From Ignavibacteriota bacterium (GTDB lineage Bacteria > Bacteroidota > Ignavibacteria > UBA10030), in contig PMZI01000014.1 of assembly GCA_003170475.1 (NCBI GenBank), forward strand, positions 64,648-128,647: a DNA stretch of 64,000 nucleotides, in the 5' to 3' direction. This document shows positions 18,265 to 27,577 of this stretch, piece after piece (the stretch's first letter is position 1; the number at the start of each line of letters is the position of its first letter). A program made the translations under genes and the position numbers. The notes beneath the pieces are model-generated. The model saw only the letters and a list, made by a program, of their open reading frames with translations, was not told where the DNA came from and searched no databases.

Positions 18265-19796
18265 ATTTGCGGAAAAAAGATTACATCCCTGATCGAATCC
18301 TTGTTGGTCAACAGCATCGTCAGACGATCGACACCGATTCCCAGTCCGGCGGTCGGCGGCATTCCATACTCGAGCGCACGGAGATAATCTTCATCGAGCA
18401 CTTGCGCTTCCTCGTCTCCGCGAGCCCGAAGCTTCATTTGCTCCTCAAATCGGGAACGCTGGTCAAGAGGATCATTGAGTTCGGAGAACGCATTGCAGAT
18501 CTCATGACCATTGACAATTCCTTCGAACCGCTCCACCAAGCCTGCTTCCGATCGGTGCTTCTTCGCAAGAGGTGACATTTCCACCGGATAGTCTGTGATG
18601 AAAGTGGGCTGAACGAGATAGGGTTCCGCTTTCGCACTAAATATTTCGTCGATGATTGCGCCCAAACCGGCAGAGGGCTCGATGTCAACGTGGAGCTCCT
18701 TTGCAATGGAGCGCAACTCCGTTTCTGATTTGCCGCGGAGATCCTTTCCCGTGAATTCGTGAATGACATCGAACATCGTGATGCGCTTCCACGGCGGAGT
18801 GAAATTGATCTCGTGCCCGCCCACGCTGGCAACAGGGGTCCCGTTGACTGCCATCGCAACCTGGTAGATCATCTGTTCAGTCAATTCCATCATCCAGCGA
18901 TAATCTTTGAAGGCAACATACAGCTCGAGCATCGTGAACTCGGGATTGTGCGTCCGGTCCATTCCTTCGTTCCGGAAATCTTTGGAGATCTCGTAGACAC
19001 CATCGAACCCGCCGACGATGAGCCGCTTCAAATAGAGTTCGTCAGCAATCCGAAGATACAAGTCGATGTCGAGTGCATTGTGATGTGTCTTAAAGGGACG
19101 CGCCGATGCACCACCGTAGATGGGCTGCAACACGGGTGTTTCGACTTCCAGGTAGCCGCGTTCATCGTAAAACTTGCGGATGGCGCTGACGATCCTGGCC
19201 CGCTTCGTCAAGACTTCACGCACATCCGGATTCACAATCAGGTCAACATAGCGTTGCCGGTACCGCAGTTCTTTGTCTGAGAATGGGTCGTAGATGACCT
19301 TGTTTCCCGCCTCGTCGACCTTCTCCTTCACGATGGGCAAGGGTCGAAGAGACTTTGCCAGCAAGGCCAGGCTCTGAGCGTGAACGGAGATCTCTCCCAT
19401 CTTCGTTCGAAAAACGTAGCCCTTCACCCCGATCACATCGCCGATATCCATCAACTTGAATGCATCGTACGGCGCCCCCAGATCTTCCTTCCGAAGATAG
19501 ATCTGGATCCTCCCTTTCGAATCCTGAATGTGACAGAACGAAGCCTTCCCCATCCGGCGAAGCGACATGATACGACCCGCAACGGAGACTGTCCGCTGCG
19601 GAGCATCGTCCTTGTGGCTTTCCAATATTTCCTTCGAAAAATCCGTACGATCAAACTCGTACGGATATGGGTTGATGCCCGACTTTTTCAGATTGTCGAG
19701 TTCTTCCCGCCGCCGCTGCATGAGGACGTTCAGATCTTCGTGTTCGGATCCTGTGACTTCCATGTGCTTGCCTTTTTGTTCGCTGGATTCATTCAT
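18249..19796 (-). CDS. lysS: lysyl-tRNA synthetase, class II
   Basis: Charges tRNA-Lys. The 515-residue protein has the N-terminal OB-fold anticodon-binding domain (about 60-175; [21 protein letters not shown]) and the class II catalytic domain with motif 2 ([18 protein letters not shown]) and motif 3 ([13 protein letters not shown]). The reading frame is open for 62 codons further upstream, overlapping malQ, but those codons do not resemble LysRS. ATG 19796 or 19763 is the likely start. It is the last gene of the scpA-scpB-rluB-malQ-lysS run. Confidence 0.96.
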   Translation of the reverse strand: MNESSEQKGKHMEVTGSEHEDLNVLMQRRREELDNLKKSGINPYPYEFDRTDFSKEILESHKDDAPQRTVSVAGRIMSLRRMGKASFCHIQDSKGRIQIYLRKEDLGAPYDAFKLMDIGDVIGVKGYVFRTKMGEISVHAQSLALLAKSLRPLPIVKEKVDEAGNKVIYDPFSDKELRYRQRYVDLIVNPDVREVLTKRARIVSAIRKFYDERGYLEVETPVLQPIYGGASARPFKTHHNALDIDLYLRIADELYLKRLIVGGFDGVYEISKDFRNEGMDRTHNPEFTMLELYVAFKDYRWMMELTEQMIYQVAMAVNGTPVASVGGHEINFTPPWKRITMFDVIHEFTGKDLRGKSETELRSIAKELHVDIEPSAGLGAIIDEIFSAKAEPYLVQPTFITDYPVEMSPLAKKHRSEAGLVERFEGIVNGHEICNAFSELNDPLDQRSRFEEQMKLRARGDEEAQVLDEDYLRALEYGMPPTAGLGIGVDRLTMLLTNKDSIRDVIFFPQMKPEK

Positions 19797-19852
19797 AATC
19801 TGCGTCGATTCAATCAAGTGTCCGCGTGAAGTTGCGGGAAAGAAGAGCACAC

Positions 19853-21391
19853 CTATTTTCGTTTCCCTTCGGGAAGAGGTGGCAGATTCAACCGGTCGGG
19901 CGTCGTGCGCTGGCTGAGCGCTGCGATGTCGTACATTTTCAGCGCGTGCTCGGGTCCCACCTGGTCCCATACGAATCGCCAATTCCAGTTTCCAAGAGTC
20001 TTTCCCGGGAAGTTCATGCGCCCTTCAGAACCGAGACCGAGAACATCTTGAAACGGAACAATTGCGAGGTCCGCGACAGAACGAGAGGCACACCGAATCA
20101 AGTCATCGCAAATCGTCTGGTCGTTTGATCCGCAATATCTCTTGGCAAATGATTTTTCTCTCTCTGTTGCGCTTTCGAACCAGCCGCGGGTCGTGTCGTT
20201 ATCATGCGTTCCCGTGTACACAACGCTGTTGTGCTCGTAACGGTGTGGCAGGAATGGATTGTCCGGATTACCGGCAAATGCAAATTGAAGGACTTTCATT
20301 CCTGGAAACTCAAATTGTTCGCGAAGTGATGTGACTTCCGGCGTGATGACACCCAAGTCTTCCGCGATGATGGGAAGTTTGCCGAGTCTTCTTTGGACTG
20401 CTTTGAAAAGTTTCTCTTGCGGTCCCTTCACCCATCGACCTTTGACTGCGGTCTTCTCCGTCGCGGGAATTTCCCAGTATTCAACAAAACCGCGGAAGTG
20501 ATCCAGGCGGGCGATATCCACGAGGAGAAACGTGCGGCGGAATCGCTCCACCCACCATCGGAAGTTATCCTTCTCCATGATCTCCCAACGGTACAACGGA
20601 TTGCCCCAACGCTGTCCCGTCTCACTGAAATAGTCCGGGGGAACGCCAGCGACGACCTTTGGACGGCCGTGCTTGTCGAGGAAGAAGAACTCTGGGTGCG
20701 ACCACACATCAGCACTGTGATGCGCAACGAAAATGGGGATGTCACCGACGATCTTTATTCCGCGATCGTTGGCATACTTCTTCACATCTGCCCACTGGCG
20801 ATAAAACTGCCATTGAGTAAATTTCCAAAACCTGATTTCATCGGAAAGCGCGAGCATCGCGGATTCCACCGACTTTGGCTTTCGTTGGGCGAGATCCCGA
20901 TCCCAGTCCGGCCATTCCAGATTTCCGAAGTGTTCATCAAGAGATTTGAAGACGGCGAAATCGTCCAGCCACAACTTCTGTTCATCGCAGAAGGATCCAA
21001 AATCGGCAGCATCTTTTCCCTGGTGTTGAGCGAAGAAGTTCACTGCAGCACGGCGCAAGACTCGCATACGAAACGGAATCACGGCAGCAAAATCGATCTT
21101 GCGAACCGAGAATGCGGGGATCGGTGAAAGATCGCCCTGGTTCACCCAGCCTTTTTCGAGAAGGCCTTCCAATCCGATGAGGAGAGGATTTCCGGCGAAC
21201 GCAGAGAGGGCCATGTAGGGCGAGTTGCCGTACCCCGTTGGTTCCAACGGCAGCACTTGCCAAATCGATTGCCCTGCGACAACCATCCATTCGATGAAGT
21301 GTCGCGCCACAGTTCCGAAATCGCCACACCCATGTGGACCCGGAAGGGACATCGGGTGAAGAAGAATACCGCTACTACGAGGAAAACGCAT
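19853..21391 (-). CDS. malQ: 4-alpha-glucanotransferase
   Basis: GH77 disproportionating enzyme (amylomaltase) that transfers alpha-1,4-glucan segments in glycogen or maltodextrin metabolism. It has 512 residues, the bacterial short type. Recognisable motifs are the opening [21 protein letters not shown], the nucleophile region [13 protein letters not shown], the acid/base region [14 protein letters not shown] and the late [13 protein letters not shown]. The start at 21391 overlaps the rluB stop by 17 bases; an ATG at 21427 is also possible. No other glycogen gene is nearby. Confidence 0.95.
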   Translation of the reverse strand: MRFPRSSGILLHPMSLPGPHGCGDFGTVARHFIEWMVVAGQSIWQVLPLEPTGYGNSPYMALSAFAGNPLLIGLEGLLEKGWVNQGDLSPIPAFSVRKIDFAAVIPFRMRVLRRAAVNFFAQHQGKDAADFGSFCDEQKLWLDDFAVFKSLDEHFGNLEWPDWDRDLAQRKPKSVESAMLALSDEIRFWKFTQWQFYRQWADVKKYANDRGIKIVGDIPIFVAHHSADVWSHPEFFFLDKHGRPKVVAGVPPDYFSETGQRWGNPLYRWEIMEKDNFRWWVERFRRTFLLVDIARLDHFRGFVEYWEIPATEKTAVKGRWVKGPQEKLFKAVQRRLGKLPIIAEDLGVITPEVTSLREQFEFPGMKVLQFAFAGNPDNPFLPHRYEHNSVVYTGTHDNDTTRGWFESATEREKSFAKRYCGSNDQTICDDLIRCASRSVADLAIVPFQDVLGLGSEGRMNFPGKTLGNWNWRFVWDQVGPEHALKMYDIAALSQRTTPDRLNLPPLPEGKRK

Positions 21392-22157
21392 ACTCTTTGT
21401 TATCCAATCCTGCTTGTTCTCTGACATATCGCACTTCTGGCCGACTCAGATGCCTCCATTTGCCACGCGGAACACCCTCGATCGTCAAACCTGCAAAGGA
21501 GATCCTGTCGAGCCCTTTGACGGTATGTCCAAGGGCCTCAAATATCCTGCGTACTTCACGATTGCGACCCTCAAGAAGGGAAATGAAGATCTCTGATCGT
21601 TTTGTTCCGGGGATGACCCCCACCTGTTGTGGTTTTGCGATCCCGTCCTCCAACCGAACGCCGCGTTTGAGCTTTTTCAAATCATCATCCGGCAGTCCGC
21701 TTTCAAGCCTCACTCGGTACATCCTTTCTATCTTGTTCTTTGGATGCATCATAGCATTCGCGAACTCACCATCATTCGTAAGGAGAAGAACCCCGGTGGT
21801 GTTTCTGTCCAGACGTCCGATCGGATAGATCCGGTCGTAGATCTTGACATAGTCCATGACTGTCGTGCGACCCTTCTCATCGCTCAGCGTCGTGATACAG
21901 TCTTTTGGCTTGTTGAACAGTATGTAGTACACCTTTCGCTGAACCTCGACACGCTGACCGTTGACCGACACCCGGTCCGAGTATGGGTCAACTTTAACTC
22001 CCAGCTCGCGCACGATTTTTCCGTTGACTTTGACGGCACCGGAAAGTATCAGTTCATCATTCTTGCGACGGGAGCCTACACCTGCGAGTGCGAGATACCT
22101 GTTCAGCCGAATAGCTTCTTGATGAACCCTTGTATCTTCTCTTTCCACGATTTCCAC
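21375..22157 (-). CDS. pseudouridine synthase, RsuA/RluB family (copy 1)
   Basis: Converts a specific uridine of rRNA to pseudouridine. The 260 residues hold an N-terminal S4 RNA-binding domain (about 16-65; IRLNRYLALAGVGSRRK) and the catalytic motif YPIGRLDRNTTGVLL with its nucleophilic Asp. The start is a GTG at 22157 inside the scpB 3' end (overlap 55 bases); GTG at 22148 with GGTGG before it is nearly as good. ScpA-ScpB-RluB is a widespread gene order. A second family member lies at 32.5 kb. Confidence 0.92.
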   Translation of the reverse strand: MEIVEREDTRVHQEAIRLNRYLALAGVGSRRKNDELILSGAVKVNGKIVRELGVKVDPYSDRVSVNGQRVEVQRKVYYILFNKPKDCITTLSDEKGRTTVMDYVKIYDRIYPIGRLDRNTTGVLLLTNDGEFANAMMHPKNKIERMYRVRLESGLPDDDLKKLKRGVRLEDGIAKPQQVGVIPGTKRSEIFISLLEGRNREVRRIFEALGHTVKGLDRISFAGLTIEGVPRGKWRHLSRPEVRYVREQAGLDNKEYAFSS

Positions 22158-23563
22158 CGGGTCTTGGGGTGAGAAGCATCGGTATGAGCATGTGCCTCCT
22201 CAGCGAGCATATCGGGCTCGCCTTCAAACACAAACTCTTCGTGCTTCTCGATGGTTGGGGCAACTGCTTGAGGGATTTGCTCGATCACAATCTTTTCTAC
22301 TGCGGGCGGAACCACTACTTCTAATTCCTGAACAATTTGTTCTTCTGGATCCTGCAATTCCGCTTGATCATTGATCTTCACGCTCTCTTGCTCATCTTGA
22401 ATCGATGACATCAGAGGAGACTCAGAGGGCTTTTCGAGTTCTGGCAATGGTGTCGATTCTTCGGCACCTACGACGTCCCTCTCTGGCGAAACGAGGTCAA
22501 CATTCTCCGCCGGGAGCACATCTTCGACTGTAGCTTCGTCGGGAGATGGCGATGTCATTTCGAAAAACTTCAACGGGTCAGCCATTTCAGGTACATCGGC
22601 TTTGTCCAAAGGTTCAGTGATTTCCGCTGTGACAACCTCCGAAACAACATTCTCGGTTATAAGAATATCCTGAACAATCGAAGGCTCTGCAGCGAGGATC
22701 TCCCCTTCCTTATGATCAACGATAGGTTCCACAGGGGTTTCAATCTCATTCTCAACCGGTTCTTCCGTCTTCTCGATTATCGCTTCTTCCGGAGGCAGTA
22801 CCTTGATGTCCCGAACGCGCTTCTTATCCAGGATCTTTACCTCATTGTCGAGACCGGCTTTTCGCTTTGGAATATGGGGCAAACGTGACTTGAAATCTTC
22901 TTCTTTTTTCTCCTCAACCCCTTGCTGTGCCTCAAGCATCCTTCGCTCAGTCTCAAACTGGCTGTCTCCCAGAATCTCCTGGATTTCCCGGGGCCGCGGC
23001 AGGTCATTGAGATCGTTCAGGCCAAAGTGCCTGAGGAACTCGTTGGATGTTCCATACAACAGAGGCCGCCCAACCGTCGGAGCCCGACCAACAATGGTCG
23101 CAAGGTCTTTCTCCAGCAGGGTGCTCAAAACGTAGTCGCAATTCACTCCACGGATAGACTCAATCTCAGGTTTCGTGATCGGCTGCTTGTAGGCGACAAT
23201 CGCCAGTGTTTCAATGGAAGACTGAGAGAGTTTCCGGCGAGTTTGCTCCTTATAGAGCTTTCCGAGCCACTCGGCATACAAGGGCAGAGTGGCAAACTGG
23301 TACCCTCCGGCAATCTGGATGATCCGGTAGGGGCGATCGGCAGAGGCATACTCCGTATTCAGGTCCTCGACAGATCGGTTGATTTCCTCGTAGTCAATCT
23401 TGCGAGGTTCTCCCCCATTTGCTCCTTGATCCTCATACAAAGCCTGGATTTGTCGAACCGACAGCGGCTCCCGCGCGCCAAAGATGAGAGCCTCAATGAG
23501 CGCCTTCACCGATGTCGGCACCTGCAATACGACCGGGGCATTTGTTGTGTTCGTCTCAGCCAT
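22103..23563 (-). CDS. scpB: segregation and condensation protein B with long acidic tail
   Basis: Kleisin-associated subunit of the SMC-ScpAB condensin. Residues about 10-200 form the tandem winged-helix ScpB domain (SVKALIEALIFGAREPLSVRQ, IETLAIVAYKQPITKPEIE, GRAPTVGRPLLYGTS). The protein is 486 residues, about twice the usual ScpB. From about residue 230 it continues as a low-complexity, strongly acidic tail rich in Glu, Val, Pro and Ile, and ends with a basic amphipathic stretch (KTRWKSWKEKIQGFIKKLFG). The tail is probably disordered. The gene follows scpA by six bases. Confidence 0.93.
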   Translation of the reverse strand: MAETNTTNAPVVLQVPTSVKALIEALIFGAREPLSVRQIQALYEDQGANGGEPRKIDYEEINRSVEDLNTEYASADRPYRIIQIAGGYQFATLPLYAEWLGKLYKEQTRRKLSQSSIETLAIVAYKQPITKPEIESIRGVNCDYVLSTLLEKDLATIVGRAPTVGRPLLYGTSNEFLRHFGLNDLNDLPRPREIQEILGDSQFETERRMLEAQQGVEEKKEEDFKSRLPHIPKRKAGLDNEVKILDKKRVRDIKVLPPEEAIIEKTEEPVENEIETPVEPIVDHKEGEILAAEPSIVQDILITENVVSEVVTAEITEPLDKADVPEMADPLKFFEMTSPSPDEATVEDVLPAENVDLVSPERDVVGAEESTPLPELEKPSESPLMSSIQDEQESVKINDQAELQDPEEQIVQELEVVVPPAVEKIVIEQIPQAVAPTIEKHEEFVFEGEPDMLAEEAHAHTDASHPKTRWKSWKEKIQGFIKKLFG

Positions 23564-23569
23564 TCTCGC

Positions 23570-24286
23570 TCACGCTACGTTACGCATAATGGATACTTCA
23601 CCATACGGCTCTGCTTGCCGAACGACGATCCTTTGCGACCGAATCAGTTCAAGCAACGCTATGAATGTCACCACCACCCGAATTCTCTCCGTCATATCCT
23701 TCACAAGCTCGAAGAAAGTCGCTTCCGATCTCCGGGAGAAGAAATCCAGAACGAAATCAATCTGCTCTTCCAGCGTCACATTCAATCGCACGATCTCATG
23801 CACAAACTTCTTCGGCATTCGTTCGATCGCAAACTTAAAGGAGGAAATAAGATCGAACAGCGATACATCACGAAGTGACTCATCTTCCTCCGCCTCGGTC
23901 GTGACCCGAGGATCAGCATCAAAATACGACCGATAGCATATCTTCCGCTGTGCCTCTTCCTGAACTCCCATTCCCACAGCCGCCTCTTTGAAGCGTTTGT
24001 ACTCTACGAGCCGTTTCACAAGGTTCGCTCGCGGGTCCTGCTCCTCTTCTTCTCCGGGCTCAGGCGGCAAGAGCATCTTGACCTTAATCTGCATCAAGTC
24101 CGCCGCCATCACCAGAAACTCTCCGGCCACCTCCAGATCGAGTGTCTCCATGTAATGGATGTACTCAAGAAACTCCTTTGTGATGCGAGAGATCGGAATA
24201 TTGTAAATATCCAACTCGTCCCGTCTGATAAAGAACAGGAGCAGGTCGAGCGGCCCTTCAAATTCCAGGAGTTTGATTGTATACAT
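23570..24286 (-). CDS. scpA: segregation and condensation protein A
   Basis: Kleisin subunit linking SMC heads in chromosome condensation. Its 238 residues begin with the family signature (FEGPLDLLLFFIRRDELDI) and continue through the YIHYMETLDLEVAGEFLVMAA helices to a C-terminal winged helix. An acidic linker (EPGEEEEQD) sits at about residue 80. It is first in the scpA-scpB-rluB run and separated from trpS by 116 AT-rich bases in which I found no convincing promoter. Confidence 0.94.
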   Translation of the reverse strand: MYTIKLLEFEGPLDLLLFFIRRDELDIYNIPISRITKEFLEYIHYMETLDLEVAGEFLVMAADLMQIKVKMLLPPEPGEEEEQDPRANLVKRLVEYKRFKEAAVGMGVQEEAQRKICYRSYFDADPRVTTEAEEDESLRDVSLFDLISSFKFAIERMPKKFVHEIVRLNVTLEEQIDFVLDFFSRRSEATFFELVKDMTERIRVVVTFIALLELIRSQRIVVRQAEPYGEVSIMRNVA

Positions 24287-24402
24287 ACGCTCAATTAGAA
24301 AGTAAAGATGAAAAAAGCAAAACCAAAGGTGCTATCTTCCTTCACGATGCCCCACGCTGCTTCACATACTTTTTCATTTCACATTGTGCCTTTTTGCAAT
24401 GC

Positions 24403-25395
24403 CTACCCCATCTTCATCGCGGCGTGAACTTCCTCCATCGTCTGATGCGCGATGGATTTCGCTTTCTCCTCGCCGTCATGAAGGATGGCTTTCACTTCAT
24501 CGAGATGAGACTCGTAGTGCGATCGTCTCTCCCGATGTGGTTCAAGTGCAGTCGCAATTTTGTCTGCGCACCGCATCTTGCAGTCCACACACCCGAGTGC
24601 ACCGCTCTCACAACCCGTTCTGATCTCGCCAATTTCGAGCGGACTGAACTTGTTGTGATACGCGAAGACCAGACAAATATCGGGATGCCCGGGATCGCCC
24701 TTGCGCAATTTCTGGGGATCGGTCACCGCCCCCTTCATTTTCTTCTTGATCTCATCCGCTGAGTCTGAGAGCAGAATGGTATTCCCAATGGACTTGCTCA
24801 TGCGACGTCCGTCAAGACCGGGGAGCCGCGCAAATTTTGTGAGCTTCCCTTCCGGCTCGGGAAAAACAGGATGCGCCGGTGCATAGAGAGCGTTGAATCG
24901 TCGAGCAATTTCCCGAGTGATCTCTATGTGAGGCATCTGGTCTTCTCCCACGGGGACAACCTGACCCTTGTAAAGAAGAATATCCGCAGCCTGAAGCACA
25001 GGGTATCCGAGATGGCCATACGCCATCGTTTCCATTTCCAGGTCCCGAACCTGCTCCTTCAGCGTCGGATTTCGCTCCAGCCTCGAGGTCGTGATGAGCA
25101 TCGAAAAAATCAGGTGAAGCTCCGCGTGCTCTTTGATCCTCGATTGACGAAACATAGGGCTTTTCTTCGGATCCAGTCCTGCAGACAGCCAATCGATGAG
25201 CATGTCGATCGAGTTCTTATAGATCTCCGACGAATCGGGATTCGTCGTCAGCGCGTGATAATCCGCAATAAGATGATAGTTCTGATATTCACCCTGAAGC
25301 GAAACCCAGTTTTCCAAAGCACCGACAAGATGCCCCAAATGCAGTTTTCCTGTAGGGCGCATGCCGCTCAGGATGATCTTCTTACTCTGGCTCAA
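24403..25395 (-). CDS. trpS: tryptophanyl-tRNA synthetase
   Basis: Class I synthetase charging tRNA-Trp. The 330 residues match the bacterial enzyme. The HIGH-type motif appears as LHLGH in SGMRPTGKLHLGHLVGALENW and the KMSKS loop as RMSKSIGN. A CxxC-like cluster late in the protein (GCESGALGCVDCKMRCAD) is a common feature of this TrpRS subgroup. It follows the HNH gene by 43 bases, probably in one transcript from the promoter at 26.07 kb. Confidence 0.96.
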   Translation of the reverse strand: MSQSKKIILSGMRPTGKLHLGHLVGALENWVSLQGEYQNYHLIADYHALTTNPDSSEIYKNSIDMLIDWLSAGLDPKKSPMFRQSRIKEHAELHLIFSMLITTSRLERNPTLKEQVRDLEMETMAYGHLGYPVLQAADILLYKGQVVPVGEDQMPHIEITREIARRFNALYAPAHPVFPEPEGKLTKFARLPGLDGRRMSKSIGNTILLSDSADEIKKKMKGAVTDPQKLRKGDPGHPDICLVFAYHNKFSPLEIGEIRTGCESGALGCVDCKMRCADKIATALEPHRERRSHYESHLDEVKAILHDGEEKAKSIAHQTMEEVHAAMKMG

Positions 25396-25438
25396 AACGC
25401 TTTACGAACTCCTTTCAAAGTGAATCGCATCCATCTCC

Positions 25439-25942
25439 TCAGTTCATGAACAGATAGGGCTTCCACCGATCGTCAACACTCCCAACGAAGTCACGGATGA
25501 ACATCACATGGTTCGGGCGGATCGGTTTCCTCAACAGATTCATCATGGATTCACCGGGAAGGCGATCCCCCTTCTTGTTATTGCATCGAACACATGCCGC
25601 TACAAGATTCTCCCACGCATCCTCGCCCCCTCGAGCACGTGGAATCACATGATCAACAGTCAGTGGAACATCCACGCGGCCGCAATATTGGCAGCGATGA
25701 CCATCGCGCCGAAGGATGTTCTTCCTCGACAACACAATCTTTTTGAAGGGAATTCGGACGTAGATAGAGAGGCGAACGATGCTTGGAAACGGCACCGTCA
25801 TCGAAACGGAATGCAGGAACCTGCCGTCAGTGGCTTCGATCAACTCGGCTTTCCCCAAAAACAGAAGAATGACCGCTTTCTTGACGTTGCAGACGCTCAA
25901 GGGCTCGTAATTGTGATTCAAAACGAGCACTTTCCTGTTCAA
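25439..25942 (-). CDS. HNH endonuclease family protein
   Basis: A 167-residue protein with a conserved N-terminal region (KVLVLNHNYEPLSVCNVKKA) and a C-terminal HNH nuclease fold. The fold shows a CxxC (CQYCG), the DHVIPRARGG motif carrying the catalytic His, and a CxxCN (ACVRCNNKKGD). This type is widespread as a lone chromosomal gene in Bacteroidota and cyanobacteria, and its role is unknown; it need not be a mobile-element nuclease. The start codon is TTG with AGGA close before it. A leader of about 110 bases separates it from its promoter. Confidence 0.88.
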   Translation of the reverse strand: MNRKVLVLNHNYEPLSVCNVKKAVILLFLGKAELIEATDGRFLHSVSMTVPFPSIVRLSIYVRIPFKKIVLSRKNILRRDGHRCQYCGRVDVPLTVDHVIPRARGGEDAWENLVAACVRCNNKKGDRLPGESMMNLLRKPIRPNHVMFIRDFVGSVDDRWKPYLFMN

Positions 25943-26061
25943 CTTTCCTGTTGGACTTATTGCAAGTTCTGCTGCGCTGAAGTCTCAAGCACCTCCTTAC
26001 GTCGGCAAATATGGGCCTTAGGTGAACAGTTGCTTGAAGGATGAACAATTACGCCTTGCAA

Positions 26062-26090
26062 AATATAGTATAATCAAGAGAGAGAGTCAA
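26062..26090 (-). promoter_or_regulatory. promoter of the HNH-trpS transcript
   Basis: Minus strand: TTGACT (26085-26090), 17-base spacer, TATATT (26062-26067). This is one of the best promoter matches in the window. Confidence 0.8.
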
Positions 26091-26173
26091 GGATGGAAAT
26101 GTTGTGTTGCTGCGAAAAGGTCAGATTCTACGCGGGTTTCAGCAACGTGTGAACAGGCTGTGGCGGTGGGTTT

Positions 26174-26194
26174 CCAAAAAGGCAAGTTTCTTGC
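26174..26194 (-). terminator. weak rho-independent terminator after aroC
   Basis: On the minus strand GCAAG-AAA-CTTGC forms a five-pair stem (26182-26194) followed by CTTTTT. It lies about 50 bases beyond the aroC stop and before the next promoter. The stem is short, so it may be inefficient. Confidence 0.42.
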
Positions 26195-26245
26195 TAGTCC
26201 ATGAAGGAGAGCCTTCGGCGCCAAAAGGAAAACTCCCCATCTCAA

Positions 26246-27421
26246 CTACTCAGGTTTAGAATACCTCAAGCAAATCTCCTGAAGCGAATCTCCTCCAAAT
26301 TTCTCCAAAAACGCATTTGCCAAAACCGGCGCGATCGCCGCCTCCCCGATAACTGAGCATGCGGGCAGAGCACAAACGTCCGAACGCTCGTAGCGAGCGT
26401 CCACAAGCTTGCCCGATTTCAGATCGATGGATTTCAGAGGATGCGCAAGCGTGGCGATGGGCTTCATTGCCGCGTGAAGAACGATCATTTCTCCATTCGT
26501 CACACCACCTTCGAGTCCTCCTGCCCTATTCGTTGTTCGGCGAATCTTGCCGTCACGAACTTGGAATGCGTCATGAACCTCTGATCCATTTTGTTCCGCA
26601 TTCGCAAATCCTGCCCCAATCTCGACCCCCTTGACTGCGTGAATGGACATCAAGGCTTGTGCCAGAAGACCGTCGAGCTTTCTGTCGAATTGAACATAAC
26701 TTCCCAAACCCACCGGTGCGCCAGTGACTATCACCTCAAAAATCCCTCCCAGCGTATCTCCTTGTTTCTTGGCGCGCTTGATCATCGCGATCGCTTTTCT
26801 CTCCGTCGCCGCGTCAAGGATTCGCACTTCCGACTTGTCGGCTTCCTCTGTGATTTTGTAGGCACCACACGATGCCTTTGTCCGCCGGGCAATCAGTCGA
26901 TCAATCTGCCTGCGGTCTGAAACGCTCACCGATCCAATCGACAAGACATGACTGCCGACAAAAATCCCGACCTCCTCGAGGAGCTTTCGGGCAAATGTGC
27001 AGCACGCCACGCGCATTGCGGTTTCTCTTGCACTGCCTCGCTCGATGGTGTTGCGAATGTCGTCAAATCCGTACTTTATGGTACCCGCATAGTCGACATG
27101 CCCCGGACGAGGAATTGAGATCTTCTCAATTCCTACACCTGTGCCCTCAATTGCCATTTTTTCGGACCAATTCTGCGAGTCCTTGTTCTTCACGAGAAGA
27201 GCTATGGGCGAGCCAAGCGTTTTTCCATGCCGAATCCCCGAGAGAATTGTCACGGTGTCCGACTCGATCTTCATTCTCCCGCCACGCCCATATCCTTGCT
27301 GTCGGCGTCGCAGCTGATGATCGATATATTCAGTGGAAATCGGGAGTCCCGCTGGAATTCCCTCTATGATTCCAACAAGCGCCTGACCATGAGATTCGCC
27401 GGCAGTGAGATATCTGATCAC
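26246..27421 (-). CDS. aroC: chorismate synthase
   Basis: Last step of the shikimate pathway: EPSP to chorismate using reduced FMN. The 391 residues carry the family signatures GESHGQALVGIIEGIPAG, RRQQGYGRGGRM and the flavin region RPGHVDYAGTIKYGFDDIRN followed by ERGSARETAMRVA. The start codon is GTG with AAGGAG six bases before it. It is transcribed alone from a promoter at 27.47 kb and ends before a weak terminator. Confidence 0.97.
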   Translation of the reverse strand: MIRYLTAGESHGQALVGIIEGIPAGLPISTEYIDHQLRRRQQGYGRGGRMKIESDTVTILSGIRHGKTLGSPIALLVKNKDSQNWSEKMAIEGTGVGIEKISIPRPGHVDYAGTIKYGFDDIRNTIERGSARETAMRVACCTFARKLLEEVGIFVGSHVLSIGSVSVSDRRQIDRLIARRTKASCGAYKITEEADKSEVRILDAATERKAIAMIKRAKKQGDTLGGIFEVIVTGAPVGLGSYVQFDRKLDGLLAQALMSIHAVKGVEIGAGFANAEQNGSEVHDAFQVRDGKIRRTTNRAGGLEGGVTNGEMIVLHAAMKPIATLAHPLKSIDLKSGKLVDARYERSDVCALPACSVIGEAAIAPVLANAFLEKFGGDSLQEICLRYSKPE

Positions 27422-27465
27422 AACATACTCCTTACTCTTTCCATGTGAGAGAACAGCATGAGCAT

Positions 27466-27494
27466 AATTAAGTCATTTTTGAGAGGATTATCAA
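27466..27494 (-). promoter_or_regulatory. probable aroC promoter
   Basis: Minus strand: TTGATA (27489-27494), 17-base spacer, TTAATT (27466-27471), the same -10 form as the T9SS operon promoter. The -35 box lies at the loop of a small hairpin (AGGATT/AATCCT, 27484-27499). Confidence 0.5.
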
Positions 27495-27499
27495 ATCCT

Positions 27500-27553
27500 C
27501 CAAACGAAAAAGCGCAAGCACATCTCCGCCGAGGCAAAGAATGCTTGCGCTTT
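27500..27553 (-). terminator. rho-independent terminator of the HtrA-family gene
   Basis: AAAGCGCAAGCA (27509-27520) and TGCTTGCGCTTT (27542-27553) form a perfect 12-pair stem with a 21-base loop. On the minus strand the stem runs into TTTTTCGTTT. It stands 25 bases after the stop of the protease gene. Confidence 0.82.
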
Positions 27554-27577
27554 CCGCTTCAATCCATTGTCAAGATT

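Larger units (their letters stand above)
25943..26245. other. intergenic region: HNH leader, promoter and aroC terminator
   Basis: About 300 bases without a gene. It holds the HNH/trpS promoter (26062-26090), its leader of about 110 bases and a weak terminator for aroC (26174-26194). The leader contains a seven-base inverted pair (minus strand TCAAGCA and TGCTTGA) enclosing about 45 bases. I see no RNA gene or small reading frame worth calling. Confidence 0.6.

Noticed and set aside
19797..19982. N-terminal extension of lysS
   Set aside because: These 62 codons overlap malQ in another frame and do not resemble LysRS; the ATG at 19796 gives the normal protein.
24342..24377. 11-codon frame (MKKYVKQRGAS) between trpS and scpA, as a leader peptide
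   Set aside because: No run of Trp codons and no attenuator-like structure; too short to support.
25439..25942. HNH protein as a homing or phage endonuclease
   Set aside because: It belongs to a widespread chromosomal HNH group, has its own promoter, and no intron, intein or mobile-element borders are visible.
27484..27499. Small AGGATT/AATCCT hairpin as a terminator
   Set aside because: Short stem and no T-tract on either strand; the 12-pair stem at 27509-27553 is the terminator.
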